Origin: an uncultured Eubacteriales bacterium
Lineage (GTDB): Bacteria > Bacillota > Clostridia > Lachnospirales > Lachnospiraceae
Direction: 5' to 3'
Length of the DNA stretch: 37,566 bases
Assembly (NCBI GenBank): GCA_900544525.1
Contig: UQVN01000005.1
Location: forward strand, 1 to 37,566
Numbering within the stretch: the first letter of the stretch is position 1; every line of letters begins with the position of its first letter. The translations under genes were made by a program, and so were the position numbers. The notes beneath the pieces were generated by a model that saw only the letters and a list, made by a program, of their open reading frames with translations, had not been told where the DNA came from and made no database searches. Shown here one piece after another: positions 16,816 to 25,913 of this stretch.

Positions 16816-17727
16816 ATGAGGATAAATAAGAGAGTAAGAAAGGCAGTAATTCCAGCAGCGGGACTTGGAACTCGTTTCCTTCCAGCAACAAAAGCACTTC
16901 CAAAAGAAATGCTTCCTATCGTTGATATTCCAACGATTCAATATATTATTGAAGAGGCAGTAAACAGTGGGATTGAAGAAATATTAGTCATTACCAATTC
17001 AAACAAGCATTGTATGGAAAATCATTTTGATAAATCTTATGAGCTAGAAGAACGTTTAAGCAATTCTGGTAAAACAAAAGAAGTAAAAATGATCAATGAC
17101 ATTGCCAACTTAGCAAATATTTATTATGTGCGTCAAAAAGAGCCAAAAGGACTTGGACATGCAATTCTTTGTGCCAAATCTTTTATTGGAGATGAACCGT
17201 TTGCAATTCTTCTTGGAGATGACGTAGTTGTCAATAAAAATAGTAAACCTGCATTAAAACAGCTTATTGATGCTTATCAAGGGGTTGGAGCTTCTGTGGT
17301 CGGTGTTCAAACCGTATCCGAACAACAAGTTCATAAATATGGAATTGTGGAGCCAGACAAACGCCATAAAACAAAAGACGAACGTCTTGTAAAGTTATCA
17401 GGCATGGTGGAAAAACCAAAGGCAGAAGAGGCGCCAAGTAATTATGCTGTATTAGGACGCTATGTATTAACACCTGAAATCTTCCCACTTCTTGAGACAC
17501 AAGGAACTGGGGCTGGTGGAGAAATCCAGTTAACCGATGCGATTTGTCGTCTGCTCGATACACAAGCGGTCTATGCATATGATTTTGAAGGAATTCGATA
17601 CGATGTAGGAGATAAATTTGGATTTATTAAAGCGACCATTGATTTTGCTCTTGATCGAGATGATTTAAAAGACGATGTGCGTGCCTATATTGATGAGATC
17701 GCTACGAAAGAGAAAAATGGGAAATAA
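16816..17727 (+). CDS. galU: UTP-glucose-1-phosphate uridylyltransferase
   Basis: Makes UDP-glucose for glycopolymer and glycolipid synthesis. The N-terminal nucleotide-binding motif GLGTRFLPATKALPKE (about residues 16-31), PIVDIPTIQYIIEEA and the central EPKGLGHAILCAK are diagnostic, as is YDVGDKFGFIKATIDFAL near the C terminus. Length 303 residues is normal. GGAG sits 9 bases before the ATG. It precedes a CDP-glycerol transferase gene, 21 bases apart, so UDP-glucose may feed glucosylation of the surface polymer or its lipid anchor. Confidence 0.95.
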   Translation: MRINKRVRKAVIPAAGLGTRFLPATKALPKEMLPIVDIPTIQYIIEEAVNSGIEEILVITNSNKHCMENHFDKSYELEERLSNSGKTKEVKMINDIANLANIYYVRQKEPKGLGHAILCAKSFIGDEPFAILLGDDVVVNKNSKPALKQLIDAYQGVGASVVGVQTVSEQQVHKYGIVEPDKRHKTKDERLVKLSGMVEKPKAEEAPSNYAVLGRYVLTPEIFPLLETQGTGAGGEIQLTDAICRLLDTQAVYAYDFEGIRYDVGDKFGFIKATIDFALDRDDLKDDVRAYIDEIATKEKNGK

Positions 17728-17748
17728 ACATAAGAGAGGCTTTTTAGG

Positions 17749-18939
17749 TTGAAAAAGAGGATAAAAAATATTTGTAAAAAAATAATGAAAGCCATCTATC
17801 GTTTGATGGTAAAGGTATTTCCTGTATCAAAAGATATTATTTTATTTGAAAGTAATTTAGGAAAAAATTATACAGGAAATCCAAAAGCCATTTATGAGCG
17901 AATGGTAGAATTAGGGCTTGATAAAAAATATCGAATTGTTTGGGTATTTAATAATCCAAAGCAACCCATTCCAGGAAATGCAAAAAAAGTAAAAAGAGTG
18001 CGTTTTCAGTATTTTTATTACTGTGCGGTTGCAAAAGTATGGGTGTTTGACTGCCGTCATCCAAGATATTTAATAAAAAGAAAAGAAAACTTATACATTC
18101 AAACATGGCATGGCACACCATTAAAAAAACTGGCTCTTGATATGGAAGTCATCGATATGGGTGGGGTAAAAGACATTGACCATTATCGAGAGGAATTTAA
18201 GAAAAACTCTTCCGTTTGGGATTGTTTAATCTCCCAAAATCGATTTTCCACAGAGACGTTTCGTCGTTGCTTTGCCTTCAATAAGAGAATGTTAGAAGTT
18301 GGTTATCCAAGAAATGATGTATTATTTTCTGGGAATACAAAAGAAAATATTATTAATTTAAAGAAGAAGTACAACATTCCATTGGATAAAAAAGTCATTC
18401 TTTATGCACCAACATGGAGAGATAATGAATACGGCGAAGGAAAAAAATATAAGTTTGCTACTGCTCTTGATTTTAAAAAAGCGAAAGAAGCGTTAGAAGA
18501 TGAGTATATTATGATTGTAAAATACCATTATCTAATTGCGGATAAAGTGGATTGGAGCGGTACGGAAGGCTTTGTTTATTCTTTTAAAGCCGATCAAGAA
18601 ATTAGCGAGTTATATTTAATTTCTGATATGATGATTACCGATTATTCTTCTGTTATGTTTGATTATAGTTTATTAAAACGTCCGATGTTCTTCTTTGCCT
18701 ATGACTTTGAAAATTATCGTGAGAACTTAAGAGGGTTTTATTTCGATATGTTAGAAGAAGTCCCAGGGCCAATTTCTAAGACAACAGAACAATTGATTTT
18801 CGATATTAAAAACTATAAGAAAGAAGAATGGCAAGAAAAATATCAGGCGTATGCAGAAAAATTCAATGGAGTGGACGATGGCAATGCATCACTTCATGTT
18901 ATCGAAGTGATGGAAGAGCATATTCAAAAAAGAGCATAG
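17749..18939 (+). CDS. CDP-glycerol glycerophosphotransferase family protein 1
   Basis: Adds glycerol phosphate from CDP-glycerol to a growing teichoic-acid-type chain. After a basic amphipathic N terminus, the Glyphos_transf domain shows TWHGTPLKKL (about 125-134), YAPTWRDNEYG (about 224-234) and the CDP-glycerol site MITDYSSVMFDY followed by RPMFFFAYDFENY and RGFYFD. Length (396 residues) resembles TagB/TagF catalytic regions. Translation is best started at a TTG nine bases after AGAGAGG; the next ATG (17788) has no ribosome site. Whether it is a primase or a polymerase cannot be read from sequence. Confidence 0.9.
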   Translation: MKKRIKNICKKIMKAIYRLMVKVFPVSKDIILFESNLGKNYTGNPKAIYERMVELGLDKKYRIVWVFNNPKQPIPGNAKKVKRVRFQYFYYCAVAKVWVFDCRHPRYLIKRKENLYIQTWHGTPLKKLALDMEVIDMGGVKDIDHYREEFKKNSSVWDCLISQNRFSTETFRRCFAFNKRMLEVGYPRNDVLFSGNTKENIINLKKKYNIPLDKKVILYAPTWRDNEYGEGKKYKFATALDFKKAKEALEDEYIMIVKYHYLIADKVDWSGTEGFVYSFKADQEISELYLISDMMITDYSSVMFDYSLLKRPMFFFAYDFENYRENLRGFYFDMLEEVPGPISKTTEQLIFDIKNYKKEEWQEKYQAYAEKFNGVDDGNASLHVIEVMEEHIQKRA

Positions 18940-18981
18940 GAGAGCGATAGGAATCGATTTCCTAAGTAGCTGGTCTTAAAA

Positions 18982-19025
18982 GGCAGATAGTGGTAAGAAG
19001 AAAGTTGCCACGATCTGTCTTTTTT
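18982..19025 (+). terminator. Terminator after CDP-glycerol transferase 1
   Basis: GGCAGAT-a-GTGG (18982-18993) pairs with CCAC-g-ATCTGTC (19008-19019), followed by six Ts. A second small hairpin, TTCATCGT/ACGATGAA (19024-19031 and 19042-19049), follows directly. Confidence 0.8.
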
Positions 19026-19139
19026 CATCGTTTACACGAAGACGATGAATCAGTTTTGAACCGTTAGGGCTAGGAAAAAGAATCGATTGGTTGTAAAATA
19101 AGAGTGATTATGAATAAGAGAACGAGTAGGAGATCGACA

Positions 19140-20294
19140 ATGGATAAAAAAGAAATAGGATACCGCCTTTTTGCAATGGTATACGGAGTATGTAGAATTT
19201 TTCCAAGAAAAAAGAATCGAGTGTTTCTTGTTATGACACATGATGCTGGTCCTGAGGGGAATGTAGGGGTGATAAGAAATTATTTAAATGCTAGTGAAAC
19301 TGACTGGGAGTTTTGTCCGTTAAGAAGGAAGGATACCAATTTTTCAGGACATGATAAAGTCACACAATTGGTTCGCTTTTTTATTCGTAAGCCATATGAG
19401 CTTGCCACTTCTTCTTATGTATTTCAAGATAACGTATTTTTACCAATGGCATTTATGAAGTTTCCCAAAAGTGTAAAGGTAGTTCAACTTTGGCATGGAA
19501 CAGGAACGATTAAGAAGTTTGGACAAGATGCCAACGAGGGAAGATTAAAAGAGTTAGAAAAAATGGCAAATAGCACGATTACCCATTTAATTGTAAATGG
19601 AGAAAAATGGAAGTCTGTCTATAGCCATATCTTTTCTATAAAAGAAGAAAAGACGTTTGTTACAGGAATGCCAAGAACCGACATTTTATTTCAAGAAGAA
19701 GAACAGGAGAAAAAGGTAGAACGCTTCTATGAGAAGTATCCAGAACTCATCGGAAAGAAATTAGTGTTATATGCTCCTACTTTTCGAGATAATGAATTAG
19801 GAGAACAAAAACTTCATTTAGAATTAGAACAAATGCTAAAACGATTACCAAAGGAAGTTGTGATTGGGCTTCGACTTCATCCTTTTGTGGCAGATCAGTT
19901 TCAATATGGAGGAGAAGGTGGCGATCGAGTGAAAGATTTTTCTCACTATGATCAGTTAAATACATTGCTATTTGCATCAAAAGCGTTGATTACCGATTAT
20001 TCTTCCATTATTTTTGAATATGTTGCCCTTGGAAAGCCAATGTACTTTTACGCCTATGATTTAGAGAAATTTTCTGATGAAGGAAGAGGATTTTATGAAG
20101 ATTATATTTCTTATGTGCCAGGGCAAGTGTCCAAGACGACAGATGAGCTGATCGCTCAAATCATAGAAGAACAGACTTGCGAAGAAGTAAAAGAGCAATG
20201 GGAAGAGAAGCGTAGAAAGTTTCAAGAAGAAAATTATGCTTTTGAAGATGGAAATAGTACATGGCGTTTGATGAAATTATTGAAGATGGAATAA
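19140..20294 (+). CDS. CDP-glycerol glycerophosphotransferase family protein 2
   Basis: A second member of the family, only moderately similar to the one at 17749. It keeps QLWHGTGTIKKFG, YAPTFRDNELG, RLHPFVADQF and ITDYSSIIFEY with KPMYFYAYDLEKF and RGFYEDY. The frame is open from 19104, but AGGAG at 19128-19132 is correctly placed for the ATG at 19140 (MDKKEIGYRLF). Two different transferases in a row usually divide linker priming and chain extension (established for TagB and TagF); which is which is unknown here. Confidence 0.88.
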   Translation: MDKKEIGYRLFAMVYGVCRIFPRKKNRVFLVMTHDAGPEGNVGVIRNYLNASETDWEFCPLRRKDTNFSGHDKVTQLVRFFIRKPYELATSSYVFQDNVFLPMAFMKFPKSVKVVQLWHGTGTIKKFGQDANEGRLKELEKMANSTITHLIVNGEKWKSVYSHIFSIKEEKTFVTGMPRTDILFQEEEQEKKVERFYEKYPELIGKKLVLYAPTFRDNELGEQKLHLELEQMLKRLPKEVVIGLRLHPFVADQFQYGGEGGDRVKDFSHYDQLNTLLFASKALITDYSSIIFEYVALGKPMYFYAYDLEKFSDEGRGFYEDYISYVPGQVSKTTDELIAQIIEEQTCEEVKEQWEEKRRKFQEENYAFEDGNSTWRLMKLLKME

Positions 20295-20429
20295 AAGAGT
20301 AAAAGAATCATTAAGAAATGTGCAGGTCAAAGGAACAAATACGGTATAGGAATTTTAGTTTTATTTTGGCTTTGTGTTAATAATAGGTAGTGAGAAGTAA
20401 TAAAAAAATAAGAAGAGGAAGTGAATGGA

Positions 20430-21398
20430 ATGAAAGTAAGTGTCATAATTCCAAACTATAATGGAAAACATTTTATCAAAGGCTGTGTGGAGTCGTTACA
20501 AAAACAAACGTTTGAAGACTTTGAAATTATTATCGTAGATAATGCTTCTTCCGATGGCAGTGTTGAATATATAAGAGAACAGTATCCTTTTGTTCGACTT
20601 ATCGAGATGGAAACCAATACAGGGTTTGATGGGGCGGTTAATGCAGGAATCTATGCGTCAAAAGCACCTTATGTTTTCTTATTAAATAATGACACGGAAT
20701 GTGAAAGCACTTGTATTGAGGAACTTTATCATGCGATAAAAAAGAGTAAAAAAATCTTTTCGGTAGCAAGCTGTATGATTCAGTTCCATAATAAAGAACT
20801 GATGGATAGTGCGGGAGATCTTTATACCGTTGTTGGTTGGGCATTTAATCGAGGAAATGGAAAGCCAGTGAAACAATATGAAAAACAACAACGGATTTTT
20901 ACTGCCTGTGCAGGAGCTGCTATCTATCGAAAATCTATTTTTGAAGAGATCGGGTATTTTGACGAGAAGTTTTTTGCCTATCGAGAAGATATTGATATTG
21001 GATATCGGGCAAGAATCCATGGATATTATAATGTTTATTGTCCAGAGGCAAAAGTATATCATTTAGGAAGTGGGACAAGTGGCTCAAAACACAATCCATT
21101 TAAAGTGCGTTTAGGCGTTCGAAATAATGTTTATCTCAATTATAAAAATATGCCATTGCCATTTTTAATTTTAAACTCCCCATTTTTATTGGCAGGATAT
21201 TTGGTAAAAGGTGTTTATTTTACGAAGAAACATTTGGGAAAGGATTATTTTTTAGGAATAAAAGAAGCATTTGCTACATTAAAAACAATTGAAAAAGAGC
21301 CATTTCAATGGAAATATCTTGGAAATCACTTCGTAATTCAGTTAGAACTTTATATCAATACTTGGAAAATCATAAGAGAAAAGATAAAAAAGAAATAA
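20430..21398 (+). CDS. Family 2 glycosyltransferase
   Basis: GT-A fold glycosyltransferase using a nucleotide sugar. It shows VSVIIPNYNGKHFI at the N terminus, DNASSDGS (about 38-45), the metal-binding LLNNDTEC region (about 90-97) and the acceptor-side REDIDIGYRARIHG (about 186-199), in the style of rhamnosyl- and related transferases. A hydrophobic patch near residue 255 may contact the membrane. GAGGAA at 20415-20420 selects the ATG at 20430; a GTG nine bases earlier is too close. It sits between the CDP-glycerol transferase and the beta-helix protein, so it probably glycosylates the surface polymer. Donor and acceptor are not predictable. Confidence 0.85.
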   Translation: MKVSVIIPNYNGKHFIKGCVESLQKQTFEDFEIIIVDNASSDGSVEYIREQYPFVRLIEMETNTGFDGAVNAGIYASKAPYVFLLNNDTECESTCIEELYHAIKKSKKIFSVASCMIQFHNKELMDSAGDLYTVVGWAFNRGNGKPVKQYEKQQRIFTACAGAAIYRKSIFEEIGYFDEKFFAYREDIDIGYRARIHGYYNVYCPEAKVYHLGSGTSGSKHNPFKVRLGVRNNVYLNYKNMPLPFLILNSPFLLAGYLVKGVYFTKKHLGKDYFLGIKEAFATLKTIEKEPFQWKYLGNHFVIQLELYINTWKIIREKIKKK

Positions 21399-21443
21399 AT
21401 TAAGAGATCAACCAATGGATAGAAAGGATGAAGAAAAGTAACA

Positions 21444-22949
21444 ATGAGAAGAAGAAGGAAAAAGCAAAGTTGGAAATTAGCGATGATTTTATTTGCTTTT
21501 ATCTGTTATAGTATGATTGCTTGGAATATCCAAGCAGGAGCAGGCGATGAAGATATTGTCGTATTAGAAGAAGGTGCTACAAGAGCGGATATTCAAAGAG
21601 CATTAAATCGAAATAGCACAAGCGATCGGATGCATTTAACAGTAAAAATTCCAGCGGGTAACTATTTTCTTGATCAAACCCTTTATGTGTATTCCAACAC
21701 CACAGTGATTGCAGATGAAAATGCAATTTTTACCCTTGATCCTGAAAAAAAAATTATGTTAAGTTCTTATAATTATAAATATGATAAGGGGGGCTATGAG
21801 CATATTAAAAATGTGGAGATCAATGGAGGGCAATGGGATGGAAGTGGAGCAAGTGGTGAGATGATTCGTTTTATTCATGGACAAAATATTACCATTCGGA
21901 ATGTAACAGTTCGAAACGTAAGTGGAGGTGCTCATGAGTTAACATTTGCGGGAGTAAAAAATGGTTTGATTGAAAATTGCCATTTAGGGGATTATCGTGG
22001 AGAATATACAAAAATTAAGGAAGCCATTCATTTAGATGTAGTACACAACCAATATCTTGTACCAGGAACGGTTACGTATGATGACACCGCAAATCAAGAT
22101 ATTATTATTCGAAATAATACCATTGAAAATTATCCAAGAGGAATTGGCTCTCATTCCTTTGTAGAAGGTGTTTATCAAAAAAATATTACGATTACAGGAA
22201 ATACTTTAAAAAATATCGCAGAAGAGGCAATCAATATTTATGGATATGAAAATTGTCAAGTGACGGATAATGTGATAGAAGATGTAAATACTGGAATTCG
22301 AATGTATACGTTACTAGCAACAGGAAAACATTTGACGGCTCTTTCCAATACAAAGAAAGAAGAAGTACCAAGTGATTATGCGATTACGATTCAAAACAAT
22401 AGGATAAAAAATGCTGGTAAATATGGAATACAGTTGATTGGACATAAGAATTTTCCAGTGACAGGCGTTTCGATTTTGAATAATACCATTCAAAAAACAG
22501 GGGATAGTGGAATTATGCTCTATACCTATGTAAAACAAACAACGGTAAAGCAAAATCAAATAACAGGAGCAGGTAATCAAGGAATTGGCATTTATGTAGC
22601 TTCTTCCTTTAATCAGTTAATAAAAAATCAAATAAAAACGTCAAAAAGCAATGGGATATTTATTAGCGGTTCGAAAGGGACAAAGTTAGTAGGAAACACA
22701 ATTTCTAATAGCAAACAACATGGTATTTGGTTAGCAAAAGGTTCGGATCAGACAAAAGTCATTCAAAATAAAATCAGTACATCAAAAAAAATTGGAATTG
22801 GAATGGTGGATTGTAAGAAGAATATAATAAAAAATAATCAAGTCATCAATGCCAGTCAGTTTGGACTTTATAGCAAAGGGTGTAAAGCTACAAAGTATAT
22901 TGAAAATCATTATCAAAAAATCAAAGGAAAACAAGAATATATTGCATAA
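21444..22949 (+). CDS. Secreted right-handed beta-helix protein
   Basis: After a strongly basic n-region (MRRRRKKQS) comes a signal segment (about residues 13-32), then a start typical of pectate-lyase-fold proteins (RADIQRALN, IPAGNYFLDQTLYV). It continues with many parallel beta-helix turns rich in NN, TIxN and GIxIY repeats (for example NNTIENYPRGIG, GNTLKNIAEEAINIYG). This fold occurs in polysaccharide lyases, C5-epimerases and NosD-like carbohydrate-binding proteins. No convincing catalytic motif is visible to me. Position in a wall polymer cluster suggests modification or remodelling of that polymer outside the cell (inference). Confidence 0.8.
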   Translation: MRRRRKKQSWKLAMILFAFICYSMIAWNIQAGAGDEDIVVLEEGATRADIQRALNRNSTSDRMHLTVKIPAGNYFLDQTLYVYSNTTVIADENAIFTLDPEKKIMLSSYNYKYDKGGYEHIKNVEINGGQWDGSGASGEMIRFIHGQNITIRNVTVRNVSGGAHELTFAGVKNGLIENCHLGDYRGEYTKIKEAIHLDVVHNQYLVPGTVTYDDTANQDIIIRNNTIENYPRGIGSHSFVEGVYQKNITITGNTLKNIAEEAINIYGYENCQVTDNVIEDVNTGIRMYTLLATGKHLTALSNTKKEEVPSDYAITIQNNRIKNAGKYGIQLIGHKNFPVTGVSILNNTIQKTGDSGIMLYTYVKQTTVKQNQITGAGNQGIGIYVASSFNQLIKNQIKTSKSNGIFISGSKGTKLVGNTISNSKQHGIWLAKGSDQTKVIQNKISTSKKIGIGMVDCKKNIIKNNQVINASQFGLYSKGCKATKYIENHYQKIKGKQEYIA

Positions 22950-22953
22950 GATG

Positions 22954-22997
22954 AAAACAGGCAGGGAATTGAGAGTATTGATTTCCTGCCTGTTTTT
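22954..22997. terminator. Bidirectional terminator between converging genes
   Basis: AAAACAGGCAGGGAA (22954-22968) pairs with TTTCCTGCCTGTTTT (22982-22996) with one G-U pair and has T-rich tails on both strands. It can serve the beta-helix gene on the plus strand and the LCP gene on the minus strand. Confidence 0.85.
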
Positions 22998-23004
22998 ATC
23001 ATGA

Positions 23005-24237
23005 TTACTGAATTCCAGTATAATTAATAATTTTATTACTAATATTGGTTACGGTATCCGATGGTGTATAATTTTCAGTTCCAAATAAAAATTTATGGGC
23101 TTCTATTACATTCGAATGTAATGTCGTTGGGATTCCATAATAAATACCACTGAGTTTTGTGCCAGTTGTGTTAAATGGGAACCCTTGTGTTTCTACAATT
23201 TTATAGCGGAAAACATCTTTTGCTAAAGAAAGTACTTCAAGGGAGTCAAAGCTTGTCTGAATATGAGGAAGTACTTCATTGACAATTTTCGTAAGAGTAA
23301 TTGGGTTGGTACTCTTTGCTTTTTTTGCAATCTGTTCAATTACTGTTCTTTGGCGTTCCGTTCTCCTAAAATCGCCGTTTCCTACATAACGGATACGACA
23401 ATAAGCCACCGCTTGGTTACCATCGACTGTTTGTTTTCCTGCTTTTTTAATTTTTGGAGAATTTCCTCCATTAATCTTATTCATATTTCCGATATAGTCA
23501 TTTAAATTACCAAGTTCTGCTTCTTGGATATCTAATTCAATACCACCTAATAAATCTACTGTATTAGCAAGAGCTTTGAAGTTAACCGTTACATAGTCGG
23601 TAATATTTAAGTCTAAGTTTTGATTAATTGTGCTAACTGCTAGTTGTGGACCACCAAAAGAATAAGCGTGTGTTAGTTTCGTTAGCTCAGAACCTTCTTT
23701 CCGATCCACATTGACGAAAGTATCTCGATAGAGAGAAAGAAGTTTCACTTCTTTTGTCTTTTTATTAATACTTGCAATAATCATAGCATCGGAGCGGTTT
23801 CCTTCACCAAAATCATTATCTTGAGAGTCGAGACCAAAAAGAGCAATGGTTTTATAATTATTGATATTGTCATCTTGGAAATGATTAATCGTGACATTTT
23901 CCATATTGACATGATCCGTTTGCATTTTAGAAAATACAAAATAATAGGCAGCATATAATAAAGCAACTAAAATAATTAAAATTTCAAGAAAGAGAAGAAG
24001 TCTCATTTTTCTTTTTTTCTTCTTTTTTCTCTTTTTTGTATTTGATTTTGAAGTAGAAGAGCGTCGTTTCGTAGAAGAATTATAGAAATCTTCATCATAA
24101 GAATGAGAAGTGCTATTTTTCCTTCTTGAGGAACTAGAACTGTTTGAACGAGATCTTGATTGGGACGTTGTTCTAGTTGTACGACGAGGACGTTTTTCTT
24201 CTTCCTCATAATGAGGAGGTCTTTTTCTTGTACTCAT
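23005..24237 (-). CDS. LytR-CpsA-Psr (LCP) family glycopolymer ligase
   Basis: LCP enzymes move lipid-linked teichoic acids or capsular polymers onto peptidoglycan outside the cell. The first 80 residues are a cytoplasmic low-complexity stretch rich in Ser, Arg and Lys (RRTTRTTSQSRSRSNSSSSS), followed by a membrane segment (about 79-102) and the LCP domain. Visible LCP features are IALFGLDSQD, RSDAMIIASINKKTKEVKLLSLYRD in two adjoining blocks, and CRIRYVGNGDFRRTERQR with its conserved arginines. It is the second gene of the sugar-transferase operon, 33 bases after it. Confidence 0.9.
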   Translation of the reverse strand: MSTRKRPPHYEEEEKRPRRTTRTTSQSRSRSNSSSSSRRKNSTSHSYDEDFYNSSTKRRSSTSKSNTKKRKKKKKRKMRLLLFLEILIILVALLYAAYYFVFSKMQTDHVNMENVTINHFQDDNINNYKTIALFGLDSQDNDFGEGNRSDAMIIASINKKTKEVKLLSLYRDTFVNVDRKEGSELTKLTHAYSFGGPQLAVSTINQNLDLNITDYVTVNFKALANTVDLLGGIELDIQEAELGNLNDYIGNMNKINGGNSPKIKKAGKQTVDGNQAVAYCRIRYVGNGDFRRTERQRTVIEQIAKKAKSTNPITLTKIVNEVLPHIQTSFDSLEVLSLAKDVFRYKIVETQGFPFNTTGTKLSGIYYGIPTTLHSNVIEAHKFLFGTENYTPSDTVTNISNKIINYTGIQ

Positions 24238-24270
24238 AGAGATAAATCCTTTCTTGTTTTCGTCTTTTTG

Positions 24271-25719
24271 TTAATAAGCATTTTTATTTACAAAACCTTT
24301 AAAGATTGTGAGAAATAATATTTTAATATCCAAGGTTAACGACCAATTCTCGATATAATAAAGGTCATGTTCAATTCTACCTTTAATCGAAGTGTCACCA
24401 CGATAACCATTGATTTGTGCCCAACCTGTCATTCCTGGTCTCACTTGATGTTTGATCATATAACGAGGAATTTCTTCTTGAAACTTCTTAACGAATTGAG
24501 GACGTTCTGGACGAGGGCCAACAAGGCTCATGTCACCTTTTAATACATTAAAGAGCTGTGGAAGTTCATCGATGCTTGTCTTTCTTATAATTTTACCAAT
24601 TGGTGTGACACGAGGGTCGTTACTTGTTGTCCAACCTGCTTTTTCTTTGGAAGGATCTTGCACTCCCATAGAACGGAATTTATACATAGAAAATTCTCGG
24701 TTTCCAAGCCCTACGCGGACTTGCTTAAAAATAATTGGTCCAGGGGAGCTTTTCTTTACAAGTATGGCTGTTACAATCATAACAGGAGAGAAAAGAATAA
24801 TAGCAAGGATAGAACCAATAATATCCATAATTCGTTTTGCAGTCTTATTAAATGTGTTGGTTAGTGGTACATTTCGAATGTTAATCACAGGGAGTCCATT
24901 TAAATCTTCGGTATAAGGTTTGCTGGAAATAAAGTTGTAATAATCTGGAACAAATTTCGTATGGACGCCAGATTTCTCACATATTTTGACAAGACCTTCT
25001 AACTTAGCATACTCATTAATATTTAAAGTGATGGCAACTTCATCTAAATTGTGAGTGGCTAAATAATTTGGAAGATCTTTTATTTTGCCGATGCAGTGAG
25101 AGCCTCGATATTCGAAGGTACTATCGACATTATCATCGAAAATACCATGAACGGTGTAGCCCCACTGAGGATTTTCTCGAATACGATCGATATAAGCGGC
25201 AGCAGCAACACTGAATCCGATAACGATAACATGCTTTTGGTTTTTTCCAATTTGTCTTGTTTTCCTTAAAATGATACGAATGACATAACGGAAAATAAAA
25301 TCTAATATAATGTTGCAAAGGAAGAAAATAAAAAGCATAGTACGGGAAAAATATTTTGGCTCTGTTAAATAAATCACCAAAATAAAACTCATAATACCGA
25401 TGATATTAGCTTTGATTAATTTTTCCAGTTCAAAATGAATGTCTTGAAACCTTTTTGGTGAGTAGAGTTGGCATTTAAAGTAAATAATTAAGTATAATGG
25501 CGCTAAATAGAGCAATGCCTTTGAGTAGTTGGATTTCATAAATAGCGCTTGGAAAAAGGTCTCGTTTGCTAAAACCGTTGGAAAAAATTTTCGGCTATAG
25601 CTGTAAGGAAAAAAAGTCTCAAACCGAATAAAGTATGACATTCCAAAGGAAATACACACAATAATGGCATCCACTAAAACATGGATAAAGTTTAAGTATT
25701 TTTGATTTTGTTTGATCAT
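24271..25719 (-). CDS. Polyprenyl-phosphate sugar-1-phosphate transferase
   Basis: Initiates a lipid-linked surface glycan by transferring a sugar-1-phosphate to undecaprenyl phosphate. Four N-terminal membrane segments (to about residue 155) precede a CoA-binding-like Rossmann domain (VIVIGFSVAAAAYIDRI, about 168-185). The C-terminal catalytic domain begins with KRIMDIIGSILAIILF and carries FKQVRVGLG, FSMYKFRSM, DELPQLFNVLKGDMSLVGPR and RPGMTGWAQING. Length (482 residues) matches WbaP/CpsE-type enzymes. I chose the second ATG (25719) because GAGG is 7 bases before it but only 1 base before the first. Sugar specificity (glucose, galactose or a diNAc sugar) is not predictable. Confidence 0.92.
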   Translation of the reverse strand: MIKQNQKYLNFIHVLVDAIIVCISFGMSYFIRFETFFPYSYSRKFFPTVLANETFFQALFMKSNYSKALLYLAPLYLIIYFKCQLYSPKRFQDIHFELEKLIKANIIGIMSFILVIYLTEPKYFSRTMLFIFFLCNIILDFIFRYVIRIILRKTRQIGKNQKHVIVIGFSVAAAAYIDRIRENPQWGYTVHGIFDDNVDSTFEYRGSHCIGKIKDLPNYLATHNLDEVAITLNINEYAKLEGLVKICEKSGVHTKFVPDYYNFISSKPYTEDLNGLPVINIRNVPLTNTFNKTAKRIMDIIGSILAIILFSPVMIVTAILVKKSSPGPIIFKQVRVGLGNREFSMYKFRSMGVQDPSKEKAGWTTSNDPRVTPIGKIIRKTSIDELPQLFNVLKGDMSLVGPRPERPQFVKKFQEEIPRYMIKHQVRPGMTGWAQINGYRGDTSIKGRIEHDLYYIENWSLTLDIKILFLTIFKGFVNKNAY

Positions 25720-25740
25720 AATCATACCTCATCGTAAGTT

Positions 25741-25819
25741 ATTATAACAAGAATCAGACAGTATTTAAGGAAATAGGAGAAAACCAATTTCTTAAAAACT
25801 GTCTAATAGTTGCTATAAT
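25741..25819. promoter_or_regulatory. Symmetric divergent promoter pair in a 29-bp inverted repeat
   Basis: Bases 25741-25769 and the reverse complement of 25791-25819 match at 23 of 29 positions. Each arm holds, read outward, CTTAAA as -35, a spacer of 17 bp containing ACTGTCT, and TATAAT as -10. The minus-strand promoter (-10 at 25741-25746) is 22 bases from the sugar-transferase start. The plus-strand one (-10 at 25814-25819) points at the htrA-type gene, giving a leader of about 195 bases. The mirrored ACTGTCT blocks in both spacers look like a shared operator. A 21-base centre separates the arms. Confidence 0.6.
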
Positions 25820-25849
25820 ATTAAAATTTTGTTCACATTTCATTAACAT

Positions 25850-25865
25850 ATATCATACATGATAT
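25850..25865. repeat. Small inverted repeat in the divergent region
   Basis: ATATCAT (25850-25856) and ATGATAT (25859-25865) form a perfect 7-bp inverted repeat with a 2-base centre. It lies in the long AT-rich leader between the symmetric promoter and the htrA-type gene. Possible operator half-sites; no known family recognised. Confidence 0.35.
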
Positions 25866-25913
25866 TATTTCATTTAACAATAGAATTTTTCTTACAAAAA
25901 ACATAAATTTATA

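Noticed and set aside
25741..25819. Phase-variable invertible promoter
   Set aside because: The arms are imperfect and the centre is only 21 bp; no recombinase gene is present in the window.
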